Shown here in pieces: positions 31,501 to 44,480 of a stretch of DNA of 64,000 bases. Numbering within the stretch: position 1 is the first letter of the stretch; each line of letters begins with the position of its first letter. Below the pieces are notes generated by a model, which was not told the DNA's origin, did no database searches, and saw nothing but the letters and a program-made list of their open reading frames with translations. A program made the position numbers and the translations under genes. Source of the DNA: Flammula alnicola (Eukaryota; Basidiomycota; Agaricomycetes; Agaricales; Strophariaceae); contig JADNRV010000052.1 in NCBI GenBank assembly GCA_015499995.1, positions 1 to 64,000 on the forward strand, in the 5' to 3' direction.

Positions 31501-34500
31501 TCAACCAAGCGCAAAGCTCAGCGTGCTCGTCCCACCCGTCGAAGCCGCAGGCGACGGAGCCTCAACAGGCACATTGTATCCCTCGACACCAGGACCGGCA
31601 GCCATGTTCATGCCCTGTCCTCGGCTTCCTTGTTCCTGCTGGTCCTCGCCGGACGCAGAAGCGCTCGAGGTGCTGGCACCATCTCCGCTGTGATTATCAC
31701 TGCCGGAAAACCACGAGTTTGCAGACCCAAGTACGCCAACGAAGCTCATATCAAAGATGCCCATGTTCCCGAGGTTCATACCGAACATCGTATCGGCGGT
31801 AGGCGAGGGCGGGCCTGGACGCGGTGTAGTGAAATCCGAAGGCGAAAGACCAGCGCTGGACGTGGTAGTGATTTCGTGATGCTGTTGATGATGCTGAAGA
31901 GGTGCTCCGGCAGTTTTGAGGGCGTCCGAAGCACCCTTGTCGTCCAAGCTCGCGAGGAAAGCATCCCAATGTACTTGTTCGCCCGTAGAGGAATCCCCGC
32001 CTGCATTTATGGCTTTGCCGTTATCCAGGTGATCCATCTTGTACGCCAGGCTTCCATCGTCACTGACATTGACGCATTTGAACCCGTCCTGCATGTGCAT
32101 CGGCGCCGCCGACACATCCACATCGCTCGGCAGACTCAGACGCAGACCCGCACTGGGTCGACCATCCTCGCATTTTCCGAGTTCCTCCAGCCCAAGAGCA
32201 GCACCATCGTCGCCCTGAAGGGCCAACCTCAGCCTCGGCCTTCCTCTTTTGCCTCCCTCGGCATCGGCACCCTCCTCATCGTCCTGTGCGCCCCTCTTCC
32301 CAACATTCATCGTGCCATGAACAACAGTCTTAGTGGTGATAGCAGAAGTCGCACTCCAAGCCTTATACCCTCGAGCCCACTGCTGCGCCCGAGCACGATC
32401 AGCAGGTGTACCTCTGCCCGTCAACTTGATGCCCAACTCCGACTGGCGGAGGTAGCCAACCCGGATAGTCTCCAAGCGTGGCGGCGGAAGAGGAAGGATG
32501 GGCGACGGCGGCATAAAGTAGCTCTGGTTAGCCGCTGGGAGGTGGATCTGCAGTGGCGCCTGATGTTGTTGTTGCTGCTGAGGTTGCTCCTGGTGGGTCT
32601 GCTGCTCTTGATCTTGCGTCGGAGGGTTCGCCTGGAGCTGCTGCTGCTCGTCTTGCTGTTGCTGTTGCTGACCCTGGGCATTATCCTGCTGCATCGGCTC
32701 CTCCGGCCACGTCTGCGCGCCAGCATACTGCATCTGAAAAGGCACAGGCGGGATATAAAAGCTCGAGATCATGCTCTCGCCCGGAGACAGCGGCGACGCA
32801 GGGGTCGTGGGCGAAGTAGGCGACGAAAGCTCCGCATGGAAAGAAGGATCCGAGAAGGCCTCGATGTCGACCTCCATCTCGCCTTCCGCGTCTTCGTCGC
32901 CCGAGAGCAGTCCGCCTTCTTCTCCTGAAGCCCCTGCAGCAACAGCCGACGACGCCGATTTACCAACCACTGAGGCTGCAGACGACGACGCCACGGGCGA
33001 CTTCGACCTAGCCGCATCCTCAATCGGACTCGCCGGACTCGCCGACGCCGCCCTTTTCCCCACCGCAGCACCGCCCAGGCTCTTCATCGCCTCCTCCACC
33101 GCCTCGTCCTCGTCCGTCTCATCCTCATCCTCATCATCGTCCTCATCCCACTCATCCTCATCGTCCTCATACTCCTCATACCCATTAAACCGCGCACCAC
33201 CCACCACCGACCCCGACCCGACGGAGAGGCGGCACCACCATCCATATCCTCATCCTCCTCCCACGCAAACGAATAACCCGCATCACCCTCAAACTCCTCC
33301 ATCGAGTCGTCCTCAAGGAGCTCGAAGGGGTATATCTTCTCGTTCATGAAATCGTCATCATCATCGTCGTCTTCCATCGCATCGTCCACCGCCTCCGATC
33401 CCGACCCCGCCTCCGTCGACGCACTCGAGCCAGGCTCCGAGGCAGCCCGACGCCGTCTCGCCCTGCCCCCACCCCCACTCACGCCCCGCTGACGATCCCT
33501 AGCCTGACGCTTCCCAGCGCCCAAACTAACCAACAACGACCTCTTCCGCTTCCGAAGGTGCGACGACGACGAGCCGTTATAGCCCAGCGGGAACACACCC
33601 CTGGCCGAATAATAATCATGCGCTTCCTGAGCGACGACCGCGCGGATCGTGTCGGGCGTGTACCGCTTCGAACTGTGCGTATCCCAAAGAAAAAAAGAAG
33701 TGTCAGTAAAATGTAAAATATATGCACAATAAATTCCCCCCCCAAAAAAGCAAAGAGAGGAAAAGGCATGCCCGACGCCCAACGCCTCAGCACCACAAAG
33801 CCAAAGTCAAACACCAACAAAACACCAACCCAACACCAAAGTCACCCAAAAACCTCAAGAAACCACAAAGACTCACATTTCCCAAACGCGCAACTTGCAC
33901 GCCGTAGCCCACATAGCCCCGTCCCGCTCAATCCGCGGCGGCAGCTCCAACGGCGTCGGGTCCGGATACGCCAGCTTCCTTTGCTGCTTCAGCGTCAGCG
34001 GCATGCCTTGCGCCTGCTGCTGCTGTTGTGCTTGTTGCTGTTGTTGCTGTTGTTGTTGTGGTTGCAGTTGAATTTGCTGCTGCTGAGCCTGTTCCTGCAT
34101 CTGTTGGTCCTGCTGGCCTTGCTGCTGCGTCGGCGAACCCGACGACGACGAAGCCGACGCAGGGTACATCATCCCCTGATCCATCGCATGCTGCTGCTGC
34201 TGATTACCCGTCGTCGACTCTTGCACTTGCGCATACATCTGCTGCTGCTGTTGCTGATCCCGTTCCTGTTGTTGAGGCTGCTGCTGAGGCTGCTGCTGTG
34301 CGACTCGAACGACAACCCCGGCAACGTCGCAACTGGTGCGGATGCTGATTTGGCTGCTGCTGCTGCTGCCCAACCCAACATCTCCACCAACAACAAACGA
34401 CGAAACACCCGCGAACCCTTCCTGCGGCTGGAACCCAAACCCAAGCTCGCTCTCACTAGCCGGTATCGCCAGCGCAGCCATCGACATGCTCATGCTCATA

Positions 34501-34725
34501 TTTATGCCCATATTCATGCCCATGCCGAGACCCATAGGCATATCCAGAGGCATGGCGAGCGGCACCGACGCTGGCACATCGCCCGTTGACGTTGGCGTTG
34601 GCAGGCCCGAGGGCGATGCCGGGCCGAGGCTAAAATGCCCGACATCGAGGAACGACTGCATGAAATGCTGGTGCTGATGCTGCTGGTGCTGGTGCTGGTG
34701 TTGATGCTGGTGCTGATGCTCATGA
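31501..34725 (-). CDS. Large Q-rich nuclear regulator, domain unknown
   Basis: Exon about 34725-33887 encodes His/Gln and poly-Gln tracts and ends in an ordered segment (PRIERDGAMWATACKLRVWE). A 214-nt GTGAGT...CAG intron leads to 33672, encoding SKRYTPDTIRAVVAQEAHDY, a basic KRKRS patch and acidic runs. The rest, down to TAA/TAG at 31501, is an acidic Asp/Glu stretch, more poly-Gln, a conserved-looking segment (RLETIRVGYLRQSELG) and a Gly/Ser tail. The acidic frame and the previous exon differ by one base near 33210-33250. Composition suggests a transcriptional regulator. I do not recognise a DNA-binding fold. Confidence 0.55.
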
Positions 34726-34739
34726 TGACGCTCATCCCC

Positions 34740-35500
34740 ACCTCAGCCCCACCCCACCACTCGAGATAGACACAGGAACCTCGACGAACGGGCCCAAAAA
34801 GGCCGCAGCGACGTGGGTATCGTCGGGAGAACAATAGGGTTCGAGAATACACTGCCGGCGTTTGCTATTGCCACTACTGCCATTAGTAGTAGTAGTAGTA
34901 GCAGCAGTGCCATGATTATTGCCGGGCGTTCGCGCTGCACTACCCCCTCATTCGCCAACACCACCGACAGCGGTACAGGCATCGGCCCACCACAGGGCTC
35001 ATCGGCGGGCTCGAAGCAGGCGACGTATGTGCGCTCGTCGACGCCGTTCCGTTGCCATTACCACCACCTGCGCTCGCATTCGGACCGGCATTATTACTGC
35101 TACTACCGCCGCCAGCGTTACCACTGGCACCCGCAGCAACGGCCGAAGGCAGGCTCAACGGCGGCAAGGGTCCGAGATCCACAGCATCCAGCGGCGGCGA
35201 GGAGCGCGCGGAGAGGGTGGGCGGCGAGGATGGCGGGGTGGTGGTATGCGCGAGGGGTGTCAGGGGTGAGTGGATGTGTGGTTGGGTGATTGTGTGCGTG
35301 GGGCGGACGGGCGAGGGCGGGCGGCTGATGACGAGGAGATGAGAGGAGGAGGAAGAGGTTGTTGATGGGGGATTGGGTTTAGATGTGGTCGATGTTGAGG
35401 TAGGTGATGAGATGAGTGACGATAAGGGTGTTGTGTCGACGATGATGATGATGAGAGGATGAGGTGGATGTCGCTGTTGGTGCTGTTGACGATGGTTCAC
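34740..35500 (-). CDS. Upstream Pro/Ser/Thr-rich exons of the Q-rich locus
   Basis: An open frame from 35500 to about 34970 encodes a Pro/Ser/Thr-rich then Gly/Asn-rich region. Another stretch near 34860-34745 encodes RQCILEPYCSPDDTHVAAAF, which looks more conserved. These are probably 5' exons of the Q-rich gene, but the splice junctions could not be fixed because the sequence is of low complexity in all frames. Confidence 0.35.
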
Positions 35501-35699
35501 CGTCTTTACTTGGTGGAGACTTGGACTTTAACGCCAGGGTGGTTGAGTCATCCTTATCGGGGCCGGTTTGGACGGAGATGTTGACGATGAAAGACTTTCG
35601 CTTCTGCATCTTTACTAGACTCTGCCTTTGAAGGCGCAGGAGCAGTAGTGGATGTTGAAGTCGAGGTGGAGCAAGAGCAGAACCCGCCGACCGCCGTCT

Positions 35700-36971
35700 T
35701 GGCCTAAGAGACACGACACGTGGGTAGGGGCGTAGTCCAAAGGGACTTTCATAACCTCCTTCTCTTTGCCTTTTGCAGCTCTCGTCACAGTTTGCAGCTG
35801 CTGTGCAGACAGAAGGGTTGGTTAGCCTTAAAGTTACTTTGAAGAGACACGAGGCGAGAAAGGAAACCCACGTTGTTATCGCCTGGCGGCGCTTGTCCCT
35901 TCCTGGGGTGTTTTCTTTTCGCTTCTTCGTAAGCGACGGAGAACATGAATCCGCGTCTGCATCCCCTTCTCTCGCTTGTTGTATCCCTTTCTTCTTTTCC
36001 TCTTCCTCGATAAGGAGGGACTTGCGCTTCGCAGCCCGGGTCTTGGTAGCATTGGGAGGTGGTATGGGAGTGGGAGGGGCGAGTGGCGCAGGCGGTGGAG
36101 TGGATGTAGAGGCAAGGTCTTTCGCTCTCGCTGCAGCAGCAATACGGAGAATGCCAGCCTCATTGATGGTAGTGAACTTCTGTCGTTTTTGCGCACGTAG
36201 AGATCGGGGAGTCGGTTGTGGCGTCGGGAGGGTAGCTGGAGTGGCACCGAGCTGGCGCGAGCGGCTCTTTGAGGACGATGGGGGATGCTGTGGTTCGAGT
36301 TCCGACTCTGACTCATTCTGAGGTGGATGTGGCTCGGACAGCCGGGCGCGCTTGCGAGTAGTGGGGGTGGGAGTGGCTTTGGTCGGCGATGACTGCTTGG
36401 ATGCCCTCTTCGGGGGTGAGGAAGAAGCTACCGGCGGGGAAGGGGGCTGGTGTGGGACAAGTCTGGCACTGCGTCTGACTGGAGAAACTGGTGTGGGTGG
36501 ATGAGATGCGCCAGGCGGGGGGCGGGGGTAACGGCAGGGGCTGGGCGGAACAATAAGTGCACGGCCATAGTGGTAAACTGTGCGGGGTTTATTGAGATTG
36601 AATTGGTATTCTCTCGAGTCAATCACCTGCAGACAGGGGGTGAGAGGCCCAAGAAAGGATGACTATATCCACCACGCAATCTAATTATTGACCCAAAAGC
36701 GCCACAGCGGTGACGGCTTTACGATAAGGGGGGCCAATCTGGGTAGATCGCAATACGGCTGTTGGCAGTTTAGGCGCTGTGTCCGGTGCTGTGACGGGGT
36801 GCTGGGCCACGGAAGGTGCTCTGGCCTGATCTTGGAAATGGGAAGAAGGGTGTGGCAGCTGCGCGGGAGGGTGAGGCGGGGCTTTTCCCACGCTGACTCA
36901 TTCAACGAGAAAATTGACCCAGAATGTCCCATCACCATCACGTGAGCATAACGAGGCTGTGAGCACGTCAT
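35700..36971 (-). CDS. Basic, low-complexity nuclear protein, unknown
   Basis: A clear exon runs from 36626 to about 35872 and encodes SREYQFNLNKPRTVYHYGR, a Pro-rich RRSARL segment and many basic patches (KKRKENTPGRDKRR), suggesting a nuclear protein. A CTGCAG acceptor precedes it; an upstream exon starting at ATG 36971 would join in phase through a GTCAAT donor, which is unusual. Downstream of a 70-nt GTGGGT...CACAG intron (35872-35803) the true frame is ambiguous. No family was recognised. It lies head to tail with the Q-rich locus. Confidence 0.45.
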
Positions 36972-36999
36972 TGTCGTCTATTGTGAGGGGACGGGAGGG

Positions 37000-39900
37000 G
37001 AAAGGAAAGAGGCAAGGGACAGACAGGCGCGCTTTATAGGATGGTACTCGCGAACAGTGACAAACTCGGATCGGATTCGATGGAACACGATCGATGGTTG
37101 TGATCTCCCTTTTCCAATCTCTAAATTTCTATTATAGCGGAGGACGGCTTGACTACTGCCTGCGACCTGCGTGGGCGTGCCCTGTCATCTCCTTCAAGCT
37201 TTGTATGTGTACATAACAAGAAGTCTCCCAAGAAGATTCAAGCTTCTTGACGCCGGCTTCGATTTTGCACCCCTCGTCCGGTTAGATCATAGATGGCATG
37301 TAACACCGTGGACTCGTATCATTTTCATTGATCCTTCTCCACTCCGCTTATGTGCTGCCTATTCTCATTCACTCACCGCCCAACCCATACACTCCTTCTA
37401 TTCTAATCCAAACCTGATTCAGATGCACTTTTTAAGGCGGGCCTGTCAATCTTCCTCTTGATTCAAATTTCACAGTATTCCGAATGTCCCTGTTCGCCAC
37501 TCCTTTTACTTTATTCCCTTTTGACCGCAGGATGATAGCTATCTGCTTCCGCCGACCTCCGAAATTCAACGCCGCCACATGCATATGTGTAACCTCCAAG
37601 CCCAACGCAGAAACAAAATCTGCATTCCAATGCAACTTGCCAAATCAAGCACACTCCGCATTTTTAGATCTCACTTTGCCTCCGCCGTCGCTCAAGATGG
37701 GTTTTGAATTTACCGTTCAAACACCCGTTCTTCGCTTAAAACTTGCCCCATCCCCAGGTCCGCGTCCGAGTCTTCGCGCTGAAAAATCCCCATTGGAGCC
37801 GTCTGTTGCCGTCTTCCTTCTTCCTTGGTCCCAAAAAAAAGAACATGGATGGCTACACCCAACTTAAGGAGCGGTATCTTTCGCGAAATATATATTTATG
37901 TAACGGTAATTGACAACTCACATCATTATCTCTGTGCTTTCAGGTTAACGACTACCCTGACAGCGAGGTTCTATACCTGGGCTATCCAGAACGGGTTGGC
38001 ACTAGGTGGGCCTGAAGTTGTACATCCATATCCGAATCGGAATTTCACATTATGATTTATCCCAAACTTATGTACACCACTATCGTCAAGAAAAGGAGTA
38101 GTACCAGTGGTCACAAGGTCTTCTACTACGGGCTCCTACGGAGCTCGCAGTGCCCAATTCCTAAGTATGCCAATCTCGTAACTCCATGCCGTACGTCCTA
38201 CTTCCCTTCCTTTTGCTGCGGTCTTAATCTGAATCATACATACGCTTTACTACAGCCTACTACCACTTTCAGACTTCAGTTGATAATGTGTCAAGCTGAC
38301 ATTATTATTATTATTTCCCCGTTGGGCAATCCTCAATTTCCGCTCAAAACCAATTGCAATTGCAAGGCGGATGTACTGTACCGCAACTCGACGAGCTCAT
38401 GATCAGGAACGCGCGTATTTTCTGGGTTTATCGAGGCTTATCGGACCTCCTGCCCCATGCTACTTACATATCCATGATCAGTTCCTGTGCTTATGCTGCA
38501 CTCGGACAGTGCACTTGACCACATCGACGTCGAGTTTTATCTTGGCTGCTGCGCATGGCACCCATACGGGAAATCCCCACTACTTGTGATCCAAGCCCTG
38601 AGGCCTGATTTTTAAGCCTTCCAAGCCAGGAGAATCTTTGTCGAGGAGACTCATGATCGCAAGCGGCCTTGGGGTCTTCGATATGTTACACGTCGACGGC
38701 CCGGGTGCTGCGCGGTGTGGCATCCATCCAAGCTCAAGTTGGTGTATGGTCAGGCAGGTCGGATTTTGGATTTCCCTGAATTCTTCCAGGTTCCTCTGGA
38801 CATGTACTTAGTGCGTTACTTCGATCACATCGCTTACTCGGACAACCCTAAGCTAATCATGGTCACCCGGCGGATTAATCATTACTCATTCTCTTAAGGT
38901 GTCCCGTGAAACTGGTGCAATCGCTGTCCCGTTGGCCATGTGCCATTCGAATGACAAATAAATTTAGGTCACAGTGTTCCTGCACCGTTCAACGTGCGAA
39001 AACGATGATGGCTTAGGCTACGGGCATCTGCACACAAAAAAACATCTTCGGGATGTCAACTCACATCTGATACTCAGATAACTGTGTATGACAATTGTAT
39101 GTGGTGGAATCAGGGGAAATTTGGTTCCGACTCCCAGAAATTGTAGACCAACGAATCAATCAAACTCGTTGAATTCCAGAAAGAAGCTTCTGGTTGATCA
39201 ATTGGAGTTCGTGTACTAGTAAAACCAGGCAAGTTGCGCGCGTATATTTAACCACATCTAATGTTAGGAACGAATTCGTATTCTGAATCAAGCTTCTCAG
39301 TTCTGAACATTTACCAACCAAAGTGCGCTACCATCGTGATTAAATTGACGGCGCTCTCCCCAGCCCCTTTCTTGTTCTCGCCATCTTTTTACTACGGGCA
39401 TCTGCATCTGATACTGATTCATATCCACGCGTGTCTGTCCAGATTCCACCCTGGTCTGAGAAGGGTCATAAACAGTCGCATCTAAAAAGGCAAAACAGGG
39501 AGGGTATGTATATTTACGTTGAAGGTGTTTGAATGGATTATTATTCAATTATAGACCCGTTGACATGCGTGGCGAACCTGGCTGTGTTCAAAGGGAACCT
39601 GGAAAGGGTTTTAATGCGGCTTAGAGGCAGATATAGAGTAGTCTGTGGGTGTGGGTGCATATCTGATAACGCTCACGGCCACGGCGCCCGTCCTTATGGC
39701 GAACTGGGAGTATGAAGCACAAGTATAGGCCAGCTGCTCACGCTGGCCGTTCAAGGGAAATTCTAGCGTTCTAGTTTGATAAAATGTGTGGGTGTGGGTA
39801 GTACGGATTCCACACTTTCAAAGCAAGTCGCACCTAAGGGCCAGTTTACTTGATGCCTTCTTTAGGGCCTGATTCGTTTAATCCCTGGATTGAATGAACA

Positions 39901-41439
39901 TCCACGAAAAGGATCCTCACACAATGTTACGTTGGACGTTGAGTTCGAACCTAGAATATAGTTGTGACTCGCATCTGATGCGCCTGAGCATGTTGGACCT
40001 TGTCAGCGAACGTATGTATCTGTCTCCCACATCTTTACAAAAATATTTTAGCCGCTGTGTACCAAGAATAATGCCAGTGAACGCTAACGCCGACCTACAT
40101 ACATAGAATAGATAAATGTTGGTGTCCTGGTAACGTGGAAATGCAAAGTGGAATATTACCCATGCCACTTCTACGGGCCTGCAGATGGCAATTGGATCTA
40201 CACGGAATGTTGCGAATTCGTTTTTGCAGATGCAGTGACTTTCTCCGATGATGACAACAGCGTGTGCCAGTGTGGCCGGATGAAAGATACGTATACACGA
40301 TTCCGGATCTAGTTGAATGAGGCAGAAACCAAAGACGCAGGGCTCCTCGAGACGAGAAGCTAGAGAGAGAAGAAAAGGAAACTCCGGCCCAAGGGGGATT
40401 ACTGGGGGGGGAGAGATGGTTCAGATAATGAGCTCGTGCCTCGGGCGTCGAAGTCTTACGTCAAGGAAGACGAAGATTCGTGCTTTTGATCTAGTGTAAC
40501 CCAATGTAAAATAGCTCGATGGTGGCGAATTAGGTGGCGACGAAGAGAAATTGGAATAACCAGGGATAAGAGTGCGAAAGCGCAGAAAGGTCTCGAATCC
40601 GAATTCACATGAATCAAATAGGCAACTCGGGAACATATGTTGAATTTCAGGGAAGGGAGTCGGTCCTAGTGATTGCGGAATACGAACAAATTGAGCTGGA
40701 AGCATGAAGATGCATGATGGGGTGCCTTATCTTATCTTATCTTATCGGCCGATATCAATTTTCGGCTCCGACAGTCCTCCATTCGGAATTTCTTTGGCCG
40801 TTCACCAAGAACTTCGTAGTCACCTACTTGCTTCACCCATTCTTCACCAGCCCTCAGGCCTCAACGTTCAACGGGTAACCAATGATTTGAGCTTTCTTCC
40901 ATGTAAAAATTTGTTTTAACAAGTCGCCCGTGAAATTGGTGCATTGTATTTCGGTGAGCCTCATTTTTGGCATCTGACGTGTCCTTGTTTTCATGACAAG
41001 CGACAGTTGTTTTATACCCATGTCCGAAGCTCGAGCCTTCGAATAATATCCAGTTTTTCATGACCTACATCGAATTCACGTCCCCTTCCGGACCTTCCAT
41101 GAGGTTGCACCGAGGAAGCATTTTGCCTTGATGGAATGATAGTTGGCTTCATCATTCAGGTACTTATACTGTGGCGCCTACGGACGGGACAGAAATAGGA
41201 AAACCATGGAAACCGTGTCCCACTGCCGTGCTGTCAACCTACCTTAGGCACTCACAAAATAACAAAACCCAGTCTGCATTATCACGCAACAAGTATCTTT
41301 GAACAAGCACCTTTGAAGACGCACGCGCCTTGCTAGGAAGACCATGGTAACCTCCCTCTGGTAACACTAGACGCGTCGTTACCTTCAATCTACGTCATCC
41401 TTGTTTTTGCCTTTGCTTAAAACCTGGCAGCTCTGGAAA
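37000..41439. other. Gene-poor stretch
   Basis: No gene with start, splice signals and recognisable content was found. Positions 38611-38897 hold a 95-codon open frame ending in TAA with protein-like composition (a KLKLVYGQAGRILDF stretch), possibly a last exon or fragment. A CTTAT run lies at about 40728-40747 (reverse complement of the GATAAG run near 30.97 kb). Otherwise nothing stands out. Confidence 0.4.
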
Positions 41440-41656
41440 ATGTCTCATCCAGCAACGTGAGTCTCGCGCTTCTTGACTCCTTCTTCCGATCCTAATCATG
41501 CACGTATTTCAGAATCTTCCTTGCAGCCTGAAACGAACCCTCTCAACTCAAGATAAAGCCACGCCAACGATTCTGATTCAACGATTCTAATTTACGGTGC
41601 GTTTAACTTTTTGCATAAAGACGATATTTCTCATGCGAACTGAATGGGCGCAGACT

Positions 41657-44345
41657 ATGAACTTGAAGACCCTGTATCCCTTCAAACGAATATATGACGC
41701 GTACTGCCGCATCCGGACCCATATTCGGCTCACAAAGGACCGTGCCCGACCACTACTAGAAAGAAGGAAATCTCCTATACACTTTCGCCGCTGGAAATGT
41801 TCCCTGGGACGTTCTCTGAGATCTGGAAAGAGACACTCGCGTGATCGACCACCACCACCGTCAACCACAAGGGCCAAATCTCTATTTACGCGCTTACGTC
41901 TCTGGAAACGGACAGTGGGACGTTCGCTGACTGTTCGAGGGCTGAGAAGAAGATCGACGCGTTCGGCTCCAGGTACCGTCCTCTCCAACGCTCCAGACTC
42001 TTCGATTCTGGAAATCACCCCAGAAACACTAGAGCTCTCTTCACCACAAGACGACGATACGCCAACACAAGATACATTAATGCTTTCTGTTGCCAACATC
42101 CCCTCAGCTTCGGCTATCCCACTGCCTGCCTCCTCGCAAGCCGTTTTCCCCGTATCTCTCACCAATAATCAGCACACCTCGAACCCGCCCGCGGAATCGA
42201 ACCACTCTTCAGCTGTAGTTGGAGCGGACGATCAGCTAGACGATGAAGCTATGACCGACGAGCCGGACACGTCACGTTCCAATGAAGTTGTTCCTGAACA
42301 ACTGCATCCTTCCTTAGCCGAAGAATCAGCCACATTGACATCGTCTTCCAACGATGTTCCTCCTCCAGCCCACATTTTCACATATGAAATTGCTCCTGCG
42401 GAAGACGTCGAGGTCACTAGTTGGACTGACGTGAGTGCGCCACCCCCTTGTAGGCCATCTTGGATGGTGGACCTGCCGCCCTTGACACCAGACACGGCCA
42501 GTTTTTCTGTCGCATCGGTCGCAACGACGCAATACCTTCCTACACCTGAACCAAGCCCACACCATGATCATATTCAGGTTGGAGGCCTACGTTCTGAAAT
42601 GGACCGCGTACAAGTTCAACCGCTCCAATTGGTGCCATCCGATTCCACAGAACTGAAAACGCGAAATGTCACGGTAAGCATAAGTTATATTCTTAGCATC
42701 CTCTTTTATTTATGATGCATACATTTTAGAGATACAACGATGAGGGTCTGAATGGGAATTCTGCAAACGGACATGCCACTATCTCTGACGGTTCGCTTTT
42801 TCATATTGATGTGAATGAGCTATGCCCTGACTCGCGTCCCAAACAGTTCATCCCCGCAAGCCTCTCATTGATGCATTGCCAAACGAACTCATTACTTCGA
42901 TCCTCGAATACCTCCTTCCCAATGATACGCTTACTCCGACCCACCGACACCTTATCAACGTTCGTGGTGTCTCGAATAGGTGGAAGGCTCTCAGCCAGCA
43001 ACTGCTCTTTCAGTCTGGCTCTCTGATTCTGTCTCCTAGTCTTTCCACCACGGCCGAGTTCAATCCGAGCCATCGAGATCTTCGCTCCAAATGGCATGCT
43101 CAGCTTCGACATGTTATTAAAACTCGCGGCCATTTCGATACTGTTGCATTTTGCTTTGATAGTCGTTCCTCCCCCGACGAGGATCTAGCAAGTCTTTTTA
43201 CTGGCGCGCTGTCAAAATGCAGGCGATCAGCTATCGTAAGGCTGCTTCCGGAGTCCGAACATGATCTTCAAGACCCTATGCATTTTGAATTCCCGCGGCT
43301 CAATTTTCGGCAAGACCTTCGCTGGTCGCGCCTAACAGAACTACGTCTCGATTGTCCGCTTTCCGACAGCGATGCCTACGATATTTTGACCCTAGGGAGT
43401 CAGACGCTTGAGACAGTCGCTCTAACGGTGCGCAAAAGTGGCTCTTTGGAGGAGGACATCCCGAACATACAATGCCTAGACCATTTGCATTCTCTCGAAA
43501 TCAACTCCTGGGTGGAATTGATGACACTCTTTTCGAGATTATCCCTCCCTTCCTTAACGAACCTCAGCTTGGGTGCTCGCACTGAATCAGCTCTGCTCAC
43601 TCCAAGCGCGGCATCATCATTATTGGATCCGGAACTCAATATCCCTTGGAGCCGTCTAACGCGACTTTCTCTTCGCAGTCATTCCTACCGTCCGTGCTCT
43701 CTTGACCGAATTCTGTCCAAATGCAATCAGTTGAGCCGCTTCGAGTGGCAAGGTGGCCTGCGGGAATTTGCATCTTCAGATACACTCCCACCGACTGCAC
43801 TCCCTCGACTTCAAGAACTGACACTTCTATCAGACGAAGCTGGAGCTTGTGAATCCTTACTCGAGCTTCTGTCACACGTGCCAAATGTTCAGGTTATCAA
43901 AATTTCCCGATACAGTCGTCATGTCCTTTGGTTTTTAGAGAGGCATTACACAAAACTCGTGAATCTCGCAATTGATGAGCGGATTACTTTGCATACGCTT
44001 GCTAGCATTCTTCGCTCAGTGGGACAGACGCTTGTTAGAGGAGAATTTGTGACTGGTGATATCGACGGTCAACCTCTGATGGGCGATATATCTTGTCTGT
44101 CGCTCAAACACTTGACGTTGCGTTCCAGTGTCTCTCTGCGCTCATTTTGGGAACGGATCGACAAATTACCACTACAAACTCTGACGATTATCTTACAAAA
44201 TGGGATTTCCTCACCAGAAATTGAACCTTTCCTATCTCGATTCATAACGCCAGTAGCTCCTCCCATCATAGGCGAATTACGGCAAACACAATCCGTTTCA
44301 TATCATTACCTCTTCCCCCAGTCTACACCTACTCAATCGCCTTAA
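41657..44345 (+). CDS. F-box protein, type 1, copy b
   Basis: Three exons (41657-42673, 42730-42790, 42847-44345) give about 858 residues in consistent phase, with GTAAGC...TAG and GTTCGC...CAG introns of 56 nt each. The N-terminus is basic (MNLKTLYPFKRIYDAY), residues 110-340 are Ser/Thr/Pro-rich, and the F-box follows (IDALPNELITSILEYL) at about residue 366. The remaining 480 residues are leucine-rich-like. It probably binds Skp1 and selects substrates for ubiquitination. A leader exon at 41440-41456 (ATGTCTCATCCAGCAAC) matches one in copy a. It converges on the type 2 copy b gene. Confidence 0.82.
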
Positions 44346-44480
44346 TTTTACGATGCATTTTCGGTTATTATAATCTATGCGACAGAATAATAGACAAACA
44401 TCCGCTTTACGCAATAGAATTAAATTTCAATGAGAATCCAAAGCTACGGGTGGAATACACGCGTAGAATGGACATAGAGG

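Noticed and set aside
31405..32928. 507-codon plus-strand open frame opposite the Q-rich gene
   Set aside because: It mirrors a GC-rich, repetitive minus-strand coding region, is full of Arg/Leu runs and has no start or splice context. It is a shadow.
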